The translations under genes and the position numbers were made by a program. The notes beneath the pieces are model-generated. The model had not been told where the DNA came from. It was given only the letters and a program-made list of their open reading frames with translations, and did no database searches. A stretch of 64,000 bases of DNA from Roseospira navarrensis (GTDB taxonomy: Bacteria; Pseudomonadota; Alphaproteobacteria; Rhodospirillales; Rhodospirillaceae): positions 1-64,000 of the forward strand of contig NZ_WIVE01000004.1 of the NCBI RefSeq assembly GCF_009601025.1, read 5' to 3'. Shown piece after piece: positions 17,167 to 25,234 of the stretch. Every line of letters begins with the position of its first letter. Within the stretch, counting starts at the first letter, position 1.

Positions 17167-19731
17167 ATGTCTGAAGGTCGCGTTGCACTCGTCACCGGCG
17201 GCACCCGAGGGATCGGGGCGCAGATCAGCATTGAGTTGAAAGAGGCCGGCTACCGCGTGGTGGCCAACTATGGCGGCAACGACGCCGCCGCCGAGAAGTT
17301 CAAGGCCGAGACCGGCATCCCGGTCATGAAGTTCGATGTCTCCGACTTCGACAGCGTCAAGGCCGCCGTCGAGCAGATCACCGCCGAGCACGGCCCCGTC
17401 GACGTGCTGGTCAACAACGCCGGCATCACCCGGGACAGCACCCTGCACCGGATGTCCTCCGAGCAGTGGCACGCCGTGATCGAGACCAACCTGACCTCGG
17501 CCTTCAACACCACCCGCAACGTCATCGAAAGCATGCGCGAGCGCGGGTTCGGCCGGATCATCAACGTGACCTCGATGAACGGTCAGTGCGGCCAGATCGG
17601 TCAGGCCAACTACGCCGCCGCCAAGTCCGGCATGAAGGGCTTCACCAAGTCCGTCGCCCTGGAAGGCGCGGCCAAGAACATCACGGTCAACAACGTCTCG
17701 CCGGGCTACACCGACACCGAAATGGTGCGCGACGTCACGGACGACGGCCGCGCCGTGGGACGCCTGAGCCGGGAGGCCGCGCACCTGGGCAAGGCCCACG
17801 CCCACCTGCGCGCCACGCTGGCCGCCGTGCCCTACCCTGTCTGGGTGCGCGACGCCGATCTGGCGTTGACCCTGTGCAACGAAGCCTATGCCCGGGCGGT
17901 CGAGGCCCCGGACCCGGACATCGCCGTGGCCGAGAACCGGGACCTGTCCTCCGGCGAGACCGCCCGGGAACTGCGCGCCCTGGCCGCCCGCAGCCGGGCC
18001 GCCGGCGTGCCCATGTCGGATCGCTTCCATCTGGTGATCGACGGCACCCGCAAGCTGATGGAGGTCACCGAGGCCCCGTTCGGCGACACCACGGATGCGG
18101 CCCCGCAGCGCTTCACCGTGGGGCTGGCCCACGACATTTCGGCCGAGGAGGAACTGGAAGGCAAGCTCGCCCGGGAGCAGGCCACCCGCTCGGGCGTGCT
18201 GGAGCACCTGTCCACGGCCATCGCGATTTTCGGGACCCGCACCAACCTGATCTATCACAATCCGGCCTTTGCCCGCCTGTGGCGACTGGATCCGGACTGG
18301 CTGCGCGAAGCGCAGCCCACCTACGGCGACCTGCTGGATGTGTTGCGCGACCAGCGCGCGTTGCCGGAAGTGCCGGACTACCCGGCGTTCCGCGCCGCCG
18401 AGGTGGAGCGGTTCACCTCCCTCATCGACCCGGTCGAGGATCTGGTGCACCTGCCGGACGGCAAGACCCTGCGCCGGGTCCTCGGCCCGCAACCGGCCGG
18501 CGGACTGCTGCTGACCTACGAGGACGTCACCGACACGCTGTCGCTGGAGCGCTCGTTCAACACCCTGGCGGCCGTGCAGCGCGAGACCCTGGACCACCTT
18601 CACGAGGCCGTCGCGGTGTTCGGCGCCGACGGCCGCCTGAAGCTGGCGAATCCCGCTTTCGAGACACTGTGGAAGACCTCGGTCGGCCAGGGCGACAGTT
18701 CGCCCCACCTGTCGGCATTCCTGGATATGCTGCGGGATCACTTCACCGACGAGAACAGTTGGCGCCACCACCGCTTCGCCGTGCTCAGCCCACCCAACAT
18801 GCGCACCCCGCACCGGGGCCGCGTGGCGGTCATCGGCGGCAAGGCGCTGGACTATGCCTGCGTGCCGCTGCCCGACGGCGGCGTCCTGCTCAGCTACAAC
18901 GACGTCTCCGACACCGCCCGGATCGAGCAGGCGCTGCGCGAGCGCGCCGAATCGCTGAGCGCCGCCAGCATGCTGCGCGCGGATTTCATCGCCAGCCTCT
19001 CCTATGAGCTGCGCACGCCGCTGACCACCATCGCCGGCTTCTCGGAAATGCTCTACGGCGAGTATCATGGCAGCCTGAACGCGCAGCAGATCGACTATTC
19101 GCAGTCCATCGCCGAGACCGCCCACGATCTGGTCGCCATCCTGGACAACATCGCCGATCTGGTGAGCATCGAGGCCGGTCAGGCCGCCCTGGATGTGGAC
19201 GCGTTCAATCTTGGCGACACCGTCGCGGCCGTGGTCGAGGGGTCGCGGGCCATCACCCGGCGCCGCGCCGTGGTGGTGGAAAACCGCTGCCCCGCGGACT
19301 TCGGCTGGATGATCGGCGACCAGGCCCGCATCCGCCAGATTCTCATGCACTTGATCGGCGCGGCCATCAAGGACAGCCCGGCCGGCAGCCGCGTCCTGGT
19401 CGCCGCCCACCGCGCCGCCGACGAGGACGAGGTGGAGTGGGTCAGCCTGACGGTGGAGGATGAAGGCGGCGACACGGGCGGCCGGCGCAGTTCCGCCAAC
19501 AGCGGCCTGATCCTCGGCGGCGGCCTGACCATGCTGCTGGCGCGCCGCTTCACCGAAATGCATGGCGGCACCATCCTGGTGGAGCCCGCCAAGGGCGGCG
19601 GCACCCAGGTGACCTGCCGAATCCCGTCCGGCCGCACCGACCCCATGGACCTGCCGGACTGGGCGGATACACTGCCGGCGATCCCCACGGGCGACGCCGC
19701 CCGCCCGAGGCCGTCCGCGAACGCGCCCTGA
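17167..19731 (+). CDS. In-frame fusion: truncated acetoacetyl-CoA reductase (PhaB) plus DivL-like PAS kinase
   Basis: One uninterrupted 854-residue frame made of two unrelated parts. Residues 1 to about 195 are the N-terminal part of PhaB (NADPH acetoacetyl-CoA reductase of polyhydroxybutyrate synthesis): TGGTRGIG near 10, NNAG at 83-86, catalytic Ser136, Tyr149 and Lys153, VNNVSPGYTDTEMV. The normal final 50 or so residues, with the substrate lid and GGQ-type end, are missing. From about residue 200 come three PAS-like domains (about 205-310, 335-450, 475-575), a HisKA-like domain at 600-665 and an ATPase-like domain to about 835. The phosphoacceptor motif reads ASLSYELRTPL, with Tyr613 where kinases have His, as in Caulobacter DivL. 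ATPase boxes are degenerate (LIGAAIKDS, DEGGD). Either a genomic deletion joined two genes near a VGRL motif, or this is an assembly join. Confidence 0.8.
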   Translation: MSEGRVALVTGGTRGIGAQISIELKEAGYRVVANYGGNDAAAEKFKAETGIPVMKFDVSDFDSVKAAVEQITAEHGPVDVLVNNAGITRDSTLHRMSSEQWHAVIETNLTSAFNTTRNVIESMRERGFGRIINVTSMNGQCGQIGQANYAAAKSGMKGFTKSVALEGAAKNITVNNVSPGYTDTEMVRDVTDDGRAVGRLSREAAHLGKAHAHLRATLAAVPYPVWVRDADLALTLCNEAYARAVEAPDPDIAVAENRDLSSGETARELRALAARSRAAGVPMSDRFHLVIDGTRKLMEVTEAPFGDTTDAAPQRFTVGLAHDISAEEELEGKLAREQATRSGVLEHLSTAIAIFGTRTNLIYHNPAFARLWRLDPDWLREAQPTYGDLLDVLRDQRALPEVPDYPAFRAAEVERFTSLIDPVEDLVHLPDGKTLRRVLGPQPAGGLLLTYEDVTDTLSLERSFNTLAAVQRETLDHLHEAVAVFGADGRLKLANPAFETLWKTSVGQGDSSPHLSAFLDMLRDHFTDENSWRHHRFAVLSPPNMRTPHRGRVAVIGGKALDYACVPLPDGGVLLSYNDVSDTARIEQALRERAESLSAASMLRADFIASLSYELRTPLTTIAGFSEMLYGEYHGSLNAQQIDYSQSIAETAHDLVAILDNIADLVSIEAGQAALDVDAFNLGDTVAAVVEGSRAITRRRAVVVENRCPADFGWMIGDQARIRQILMHLIGAAIKDSPAGSRVLVAAHRAADEDEVEWVSLTVEDEGGDTGGRRSSANSGLILGGGLTMLLARRFTEMHGGTILVEPAKGGGTQVTCRIPSGRTDPMDLPDWADTLPAIPTGDAARPRPSANAP

Positions 19732-19759
19732 GGGGTCGCGCCGACACCACGTCCCTGCC

Positions 19760-20998
19760 ATGGCCGCCCCGCGCGGCCCCAGTCCGATTGTCCAAGGCAT
19801 GCCCGTTCGTTCGTCTCACATCACCTCTCTGCTGCCGTTCGCCCTCGCCCTGATGCCGCTGCCGGCGGTCATCGTCGCCGGCGCGTTCGCCTCCGCTTCC
19901 ATCGCCGTGGTCATCCTGGGCGGGCTCTGGCTCGCCTGGGTGGACCGCGCCCGCCTGATGCTGGCCGGGCAGCTTGCGCTGCTGGCCGCGACGGGCGTGA
20001 TGGCGTTGACGTATCCGGGCAAGCCCACCGAGGGCGTGCTGTTCGCCGCCACGGCGCTGTGCGCGCTGGCCTGGCCCCGTCTGCTGGACCACCTGTCAGC
20101 CCGGACGCTCACGGGGGCGCGCGTCGTGTTCGTGGCGTCCGCCGTGCTGCTGCCCGTGCTGCTGCTCGTCCGGGCCCTGTATCTCCATGCCGAGATCATT
20201 CCGCCGTTCTCGCTGGCCCCCGACATGCTGGCCAAGCCCACCTTCCTCGCCATGCCGCTGGTGCCGGCGGCGGTGCTGCTGCTGGTCCGCTGGCGCTTCT
20301 GTACGCCGCTGGCGGCGGCCTTCACCTCGTTCATGGCGATCATGGCGGTCGGCAGCGCCTCGTCCACCGCGACCCTGGGCTTCGCCCTGGGCGCGGCTGC
20401 GGTGCTGGCGGCGTACAGGCGCCCCTGGGCCGGGTTCGGCGTGGCCGCGGGCGTCCTGCTGCTGCCGCTGGCGCTCTCGCTGGCCGTTCAGATCGCGGGG
20501 GTCACGGACTGGTCGCAGGTCTGGCTGCGCGGCAGTTGGATCCACCGCCTGGACCTGTGGCAGCGCGCCCTGATCCTGTTCCAGCAGGCGCCCTGGACCG
20601 GGCACGGCTTCGACACCTATGCGCACATCCAGGGCGCGGTGGACATGGGCACCCTTACGTTCGAGCATGTGGGACGCAACCATGCGCACTCGGCGGCCAT
20701 GCAGCTTCTGGCCGAAGGCGGCGCGCCGGCCCTGCTCGCGCTGTTCGGGCTGTTGGCCCTGCTGGCGTTCCCGCCGGGCCGCCCGCGCGCGGACCGCTTG
20801 CGGGAGGCCGCCCGCCTGGGCACGCTGGCGGCGGCGGTGACCCCGCCGGCCATCGGCCTGAACCTGTGGTCGGACTTCACCACCATGCTGGTGATGTACC
20901 CGTTGCTCGCGTTTGCCCTGTTCGTGCCGGCGCGGCCCGACGCGCTCAGCCCTGGTCGGGGTGGAACCGCACCGGCTCCCGCCGCAAGCCCTGGGTGA
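19760..20998 (+). CDS. O-antigen ligase/polymerase-like membrane protein
   Basis: A 412-residue protein with about ten hydrophobic helices, of the Wzy/WaaL class. The family motif lies in a loop near residue 305: GRNHAHSAAMQLLAEGGAPA, followed by a long helix (LLALFGLLALLAF). The preceding loop RLDLWQRALILFQQAPWTGHGFDTYA has the WxxGxGxxxF-like pattern of these enzymes. The family transfers or polymerises glycans in the periplasm, usually O-antigen onto lipid A-core. No other glycan genes are adjacent. The start may be the ATG at 19760 or the in-frame ATG at 19802; neither has a strong ribosome site. The 3' end overlaps the convergent Nudix gene by 53 bases. Confidence 0.78.
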   Translation: MAAPRGPSPIVQGMPVRSSHITSLLPFALALMPLPAVIVAGAFASASIAVVILGGLWLAWVDRARLMLAGQLALLAATGVMALTYPGKPTEGVLFAATALCALAWPRLLDHLSARTLTGARVVFVASAVLLPVLLLVRALYLHAEIIPPFSLAPDMLAKPTFLAMPLVPAAVLLLVRWRFCTPLAAAFTSFMAIMAVGSASSTATLGFALGAAAVLAAYRRPWAGFGVAAGVLLLPLALSLAVQIAGVTDWSQVWLRGSWIHRLDLWQRALILFQQAPWTGHGFDTYAHIQGAVDMGTLTFEHVGRNHAHSAAMQLLAEGGAPALLALFGLLALLAFPPGRPRADRLREAARLGTLAAAVTPPAIGLNLWSDFTTMLVMYPLLAFALFVPARPDALSPGRGGTAPAPAASPG

Positions 20999-21830
20999 GC
21001 GCCACATAATCGGGCGTGTCATCCGGTGTCAGCACCCCATGACGAAGCGCGAAGTCCAGGATGACGTGGGGCACGTTGAACTTGAACACGCCCGGTTCGC
21101 GCAGGGTCTCCAGGACCCGCGCCATGGGCCAGAGCATGAAGCCGCTGATCTCGCCGTCCCGGTTCTCGGGGATCACGTCCTCGGGGAGTTCCAGGTCGTA
21201 GACGAACAGCGTGTCCGGCTTCAGCCCGGCCGGCGTCTGCAGGCAGTACGACACCAGCCCCGCCGGCCGCGCCCGGCGGGCCATCGTTTCGGGCAGGCCG
21301 GCTTCCTCGTCGCACTCCTTGACGAGGTTCTCCATCAGGCCGAGGCCCGCCGGCTGGCCGCCCGCCACCATGTTGTCGAGCTTGCCGGGCTCCACCTGCC
21401 GGTCCTCCGCCCGGCGGCCGATCCACATGTGCAGCCCGTCCGGCCGGCGGACGACCCCGTTGAGATGCACGCCGAACGAGCGCAGGCCCAGCACCGGCAC
21501 ATGGCCCCGGTCGAGCGTGAACAGGGGCGCATCGCCCCAATGCTCGACGACGGCATAGCCCTCGCCGCGCGGCGGCGGCGCCAGCCCCTCCGCCACCAGC
21601 GGGGCCAGGGTCTCGGCGACGGCGGCACTGCGATCCTCGGGCGTGGTCAGCGACGGGCGCAGCGAGACCCCGAACGGCCCCACCTCGAACGCGCCCGCCT
21701 GCCCGTCCCGGGCCAGACGATCCGCGACCGCGTGGGCAACCCAGCCCACCTCGCGGCCTTCCACGAAAAACGGGCGGAAGGCCCCCATGTCGTGGGTGTT
21801 CAGGGCGTGGATATGGTGCATGTAGCGCAT
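20946..21830 (-). CDS. DUF4743 Nudix hydrolase (Tnr3-like)
   Basis: A 294-residue protein with an N-terminal DUF4743 region and a C-terminal Nudix domain, the arrangement seen in the Nudix part of fungal thiamin pyrophosphokinase Tnr3. The divergent Nudix box AGGQPAGLGLMENLVKECDE then EAGL (about 157-180) has Lys for the usual Arg and lacks the first Glu, as is normal in this family. Relatives hydrolyse damaged thiamine diphosphates. The ATG at 21830 (MRYMHHIHALN) fits homologue N termini; the 48 upstream codons are unlikely to be coding. Confidence 0.82.
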   Translation of the reverse strand: MRYMHHIHALNTHDMGAFRPFFVEGREVGWVAHAVADRLARDGQAGAFEVGPFGVSLRPSLTTPEDRSAAVAETLAPLVAEGLAPPPRGEGYAVVEHWGDAPLFTLDRGHVPVLGLRSFGVHLNGVVRRPDGLHMWIGRRAEDRQVEPGKLDNMVAGGQPAGLGLMENLVKECDEEAGLPETMARRARPAGLVSYCLQTPAGLKPDTLFVYDLELPEDVIPENRDGEISGFMLWPMARVLETLREPGVFKFNVPHVILDFALRHGVLTPDDTPDYVALTQGLRREPVRFHPDQG

Positions 21831-21994
21831 GGTCGGGTCCGTTCCTGCCGAGCGTGCCTGATCGAGGCTACCATGCCCGCGCCATCGCCCGTGCGTCCAG
21901 GGTGGACCGGCCCGAAAAACCTCTGGACGAAGGCAGGTGGGCGGGGGAGTCTCGTTTCCGAGCGGCCCCTTCACTGAAACCGGAACTCTTCTAG

Positions 21995-22762
21995 GTGCCC
22001 ACCCCGTCGCGAGACACCCTGATTGCCTATGCCGTTGCGATCGCGTTCGTGATCCCGATGATCCTGCCCGTACTGGACAACATCGAGGAAGGCCAGCGCC
22101 TCGTCCGGGAAGGCCTGCTGACCCCCCGCGACCGCCTGCGGCCCACGGGGCTCGGGCCGGTGTCGGGCCTGATGGTCTATGTGTTCTCGACCCCGATCGC
22201 CATCGCGCTGTCCCGCACCCTGGGCATGAAGCTGGCGATGGTGGTGGGGCTGCTCATGCTGGCGCTGGCGGTCTCGTTCATCACCGGCGTGCTGGAGCGG
22301 GGCGACGTCACCCTGGGCCTGAGCCTCGCCTGGCTGGCCCTGGCGGCGGTGGTCCTGATCGGCGCCTGGGCCTGGCAGCGCCAGCGGCGCCGCATGCGGG
22401 CCATGCGCGCCCATGCCGATGCGCTGGCGGGTCTGGTGCGCGAGGAACTGGGCGCGGTTCGGGGCTCGGCGCTGGGCACGCTGGCGCGGGAGGCGGACGG
22501 GGACAGCCGCATCGGTGATCTGGTGGAGCGGATGACCCTGGCCGCCATCTGGCAGGCCTCGGCCGAGGGCCCGCCCGAGACCTTCCGCCAGCGGGTGCTG
22601 GCCGGTCTGGCGGAGGCGCGGGAGGACTTGGTCGGCAACGCCGCCGTGGACCCGCACGGGCAGGCGCTGGCAATGATGGACCGCATCATCGGCCGCGTGC
22701 GGCAGCGGCTGCGCACCCTCGACCTGGACCGGGGGCCAGCGGAAACTCAAGGCCGACGCTAG
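21995..22762 (+). CDS. Unknown membrane protein with long cytoplasmic tail
   Basis: I do not recognise this 255-residue protein. A GTG start gives hydrophobic helices at about 10-26, 52-70, 77-95 and 104-122, then a basic stretch WQRQRRRMRAMR marking the cytoplasmic side, and a helical tail of about 125 residues with no catalytic motif I can name. It is followed 112 bases later by another unknown membrane protein with the same plan of N-terminal helices plus helical cytoplasmic tail, so the two may act together. Good codon bias supports coding. Confidence 0.6.
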   Translation: MPTPSRDTLIAYAVAIAFVIPMILPVLDNIEEGQRLVREGLLTPRDRLRPTGLGPVSGLMVYVFSTPIAIALSRTLGMKLAMVVGLLMLALAVSFITGVLERGDVTLGLSLAWLALAAVVLIGAWAWQRQRRRMRAMRAHADALAGLVREELGAVRGSALGTLAREADGDSRIGDLVERMTLAAIWQASAEGPPETFRQRVLAGLAEAREDLVGNAAVDPHGQALAMMDRIIGRVRQRLRTLDLDRGPAETQGRR

Positions 22763-22874
22763 GCGCACACTGCGATTCCCTCCGGACGCGATCTGCACTA
22801 GGGTCGGCCGGACGGCAGAACCGGGCGGCGGACCGCGCGACCGTCGCCCACCCACGCACAGGGATGGTCCGGCG

Positions 22875-23894
22875 ATGAGACGCTTCGACACCCCCAGACG
22901 CGCGCCCCGTGGGCTTCTGGGCCTCGCCACGCTGGGCACGGCGCTGATCCTGTCCGTCGCCTGGATCGGCATCGTGCGGGGCTATGTCTCCGATGGTCCC
23001 GGCTGGGATGCGCTGACCGCCGGCACCCCGGCCGACCTCGCCCTGTTCGGCGCGGCGGCGGCGGCCCCTTTGGCGGCGCTGTGGCTGGTCGCCGCGTTCG
23101 TGCTGATCGCGATCGGTCTCGCCCAGACCCAGGCCGAGATGCGCGCCGCGCGGTATCAGGCCATGCGGACCACGGGCGAGATCGAAGCCCTGGTGCGCAC
23201 CACCATCGAGATGCAGGAGCAGTCCCGCCGCCAGTCGTTCCTGAGCGGGGTCGATCTGGCGCTGAAGGATCTGAACAGTCACGCGGGCCTTGTGACCGGC
23301 CGCCTGGGCATTCTCAGCCCCGAGGAGTCCGAGTACCTGTGGGCCATGAACGCGGCGGGCGACCCCTGGGCGTTCAGTCATGCCCTGCTCGCGCGGGCCG
23401 GCGAGCAGCCGGATTTCGCCGACCGGATGGCCGAGCGCGTGGCCGCCGACGAGGTCGCGGCCGCGAGCCTGCACCGCTTCCTGCGCCGTTACGAGCGTTT
23501 GCTGGCCCTGGCCCGCGACCATGACGCCGACAAGCTGGTGCGCGAGGTGCTGGAGGACGGGCCGCTCGACCGCCTATTCATGCTGTTCGACGCCGTCTCC
23601 GCCCGCGTTCAGGCCCTGATGACACCCGCTCCGGACGGGGCCGACGGGACCGTTCCGCCGGCGGACCCCTGGGACCCGCCCGGCCCCATGGACTCCGATC
23701 CCTGGCCGACCGCCGCCGCCGTCCCCACCGCGCCGCCCCGCACGCCGGGCACACAAGCAGCGGCGCAGGCAAACGACTCCGCCGGGCACGCCGGTCCCGC
23801 CATCAGCCCCGCGAGCCGAATTCTGCCCGGGGTCTGGGCCGGGCGCTGGACGGACCCGGCCCACCGCCCGGCCCCGGTCTCGCCCTATGGCTGA
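22875..23894 (+). CDS. Unknown membrane protein with coiled-coil region
   Basis: A 339-residue protein of unknown function. Two membrane helices (about 16-36 and 60-82) are followed by a long helical, probably coiled-coil segment (TQAEMRAARYQAMRTTGEIE onward), an alpha-helical domain with LSPEESEYLWAMNAAGDPW and SLHRFLRRYERLLALARDHD, and about 100 residues of Pro/Ala-rich disordered tail. The layout suggests a membrane-anchored scaffold or adaptor. The next gene starts 8 bases before its stop codon, so the two are probably cotranslated. The upstream CACAGGGATGG offers only a weak ribosome site. Confidence 0.65.
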   Translation: MRRFDTPRRAPRGLLGLATLGTALILSVAWIGIVRGYVSDGPGWDALTAGTPADLALFGAAAAAPLAALWLVAAFVLIAIGLAQTQAEMRAARYQAMRTTGEIEALVRTTIEMQEQSRRQSFLSGVDLALKDLNSHAGLVTGRLGILSPEESEYLWAMNAAGDPWAFSHALLARAGEQPDFADRMAERVAADEVAAASLHRFLRRYERLLALARDHDADKLVREVLEDGPLDRLFMLFDAVSARVQALMTPAPDGADGTVPPADPWDPPGPMDSDPWPTAAAVPTAPPRTPGTQAAAQANDSAGHAGPAISPASRILPGVWAGRWTDPAHRPAPVSPYG

Positions 23895-24333
23895 CGCCCG
23901 CAAGCCCCGGCCGCGCTCGATCCTGTCGCCGCTGGCGAACGCCTGGCGATCGCTGACCGACAGCCCGCCTGCGGGGCAAAGGCCCCGCAAGGCCAAGCCG
24001 AAACGGTCGCCGTCCCGCGCCCCAAGGCCCTCCCCAAAGGCCCCCGCGGCGTCCCCGGACCGGGAGGCCCTGATCGCCGAGGCCATGCGCATCCACCGCG
24101 CCAAGCGGGCCATGCTGGAGGACCTGGGCGACGAGGACCGCATTCTGCTGGAGGTGCTCGCCCATCACCTGCTCGTGGAGACCCCGCAGGGCAACCCCGA
24201 TCCGGGCAGTTCCCCACCGGACGCCGGCGAAACCCGGCCGGACGGGGACGCGAAGGGCGCCGAGGATCAATCCTCTATTGACGGCACCCCCCGTCGCCCA
24301 CAAGGTACCGGATCGCAGCCCAGACGTCGCTGA
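23887..24333 (+). CDS. Unknown small basic protein
   Basis: A 148-residue protein I do not recognise. A basic, Pro/Lys/Arg-rich N-terminal half (about residues 1-60) and an acidic, disordered C-terminal third flank one short predicted helical unit: DREALIAEAMRIHRAKRAM, then LEDLGDEDRILLEVLAHHLL, at about residues 58-97. It overlaps the stop of the preceding membrane protein gene by 8 bases. It precedes the CheZ-like gene by 126 bases, which may mean joint transcription. A regulatory or adaptor role is possible but unproven. Confidence 0.55.
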   Translation: MADARKPRPRSILSPLANAWRSLTDSPPAGQRPRKAKPKRSPSRAPRPSPKAPAASPDREALIAEAMRIHRAKRAMLEDLGDEDRILLEVLAHHLLVETPQGNPDPGSSPPDAGETRPDGDAKGAEDQSSIDGTPRRPQGTGSQPRRR

Positions 24334-24459
24334 CCGGAACGGCCCCGGCCGAACCGGGTCCCGAACACAGTGCGAGGATGCCGCAGCACACGGCATACCG
24401 CAGCCGACATTCAAGGCAGGGCCGCGCAGTTCTATCCTGACCATGGGCGGTACTTGGTG

Positions 24460-25188
24460 ATGAGTGACTCGGAAGACGTTCGCATCCTCCGCCAGGAGCT
24501 TCGGGGGCTGTTCGACCGCATCCAGAAGATCCGCCACGAGATCGCGTCCATCCGCAAGCCCGGCGACGATCATGATCGGTTCGCCAGCATGTCGGACGAA
24601 CTGGACGCCATCGTGGATGCGACCGAGACGGCGACCAACACGATCATGGAGAACGCCGAGACCATCGACGACCTGATGCGCACCGCCCGGCCGGCCGTCG
24701 CGGATGAGGAGGCCGTCAAGGCCCTGGATCGGGTGCCGGACCACATCGGCGCCATCTTCGAGGCGTGCAGCTTCCAGGACATCACGGGCCAGCGCATCAC
24801 CAAGGTGGTCAAGACGCTGCAGTACATCGAACAGCGGGTGAACGCCCTCATCCATGTGTGGGGCGAGGCGGAACTGTCCGGCGAGCCGGGCCGCTCCGAA
24901 CTGGACGAGCTGCCGGCGGACGACGAGCGCCGCCTGCTCAACGGCCCCCAGCTCGCCGGCGAGGGTGTCAGCCAGTCCGACGTGGACGCCATCCTGAACG
25001 GCGCCGAGCCGGCGGGCACCGACCAGGAGAAGGCGCAGAAGCGGCGGGCGGTCGCTGAGCGCAGGGCGGCCGCGTCCGGCGCGGACACGGACGCCAAACG
25101 GAAGGCGGACCCCGACCGCGACAGCAAGGGCGGCGACGAGGCTCCGCCCAAAATGGACCAGACCGACATCGACAGCATGTTCGACTGA
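24460..25188 (+). CDS. CheZ-like protein phosphatase
   Basis: A 242-residue helical protein with the active-site motif of CheZ, which dephosphorylates the chemotaxis regulator CheY-P. SFQDITGQRITKVVKTLQYI lies at about 104-123; Asp107 and Gln111 match catalytic Asp143 and Gln147 of E. coli CheZ. A long helical N-terminal region comes before it. A charged linker ends in QTDIDSMFD, like the CheY-binding tail of CheZ; a similar SQSDVDAILN occurs near residue 170. The frame is open from 24370, but the ATG at 24460 fits homologue starts. No other che gene adjoins, though chemoreceptor and CheB-CheR proteins lie elsewhere in the window. Confidence 0.82.
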   Translation: MSDSEDVRILRQELRGLFDRIQKIRHEIASIRKPGDDHDRFASMSDELDAIVDATETATNTIMENAETIDDLMRTARPAVADEEAVKALDRVPDHIGAIFEACSFQDITGQRITKVVKTLQYIEQRVNALIHVWGEAELSGEPGRSELDELPADDERRLLNGPQLAGEGVSQSDVDAILNGAEPAGTDQEKAQKRRAVAERRAAASGADTDAKRKADPDRDSKGGDEAPPKMDQTDIDSMFD

Positions 25189-25234
25189 CCCGCAGCGTCC
25201 GCCCAACCACGCGGTCTTCACTCTTTCGCAGGTC

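Noticed and set aside
17134-19800. An 888-codon minus-strand open frame opposite the phaB-divL fusion
   Set aside because: No motif, composition typical of antisense translation, and no ribosome site.
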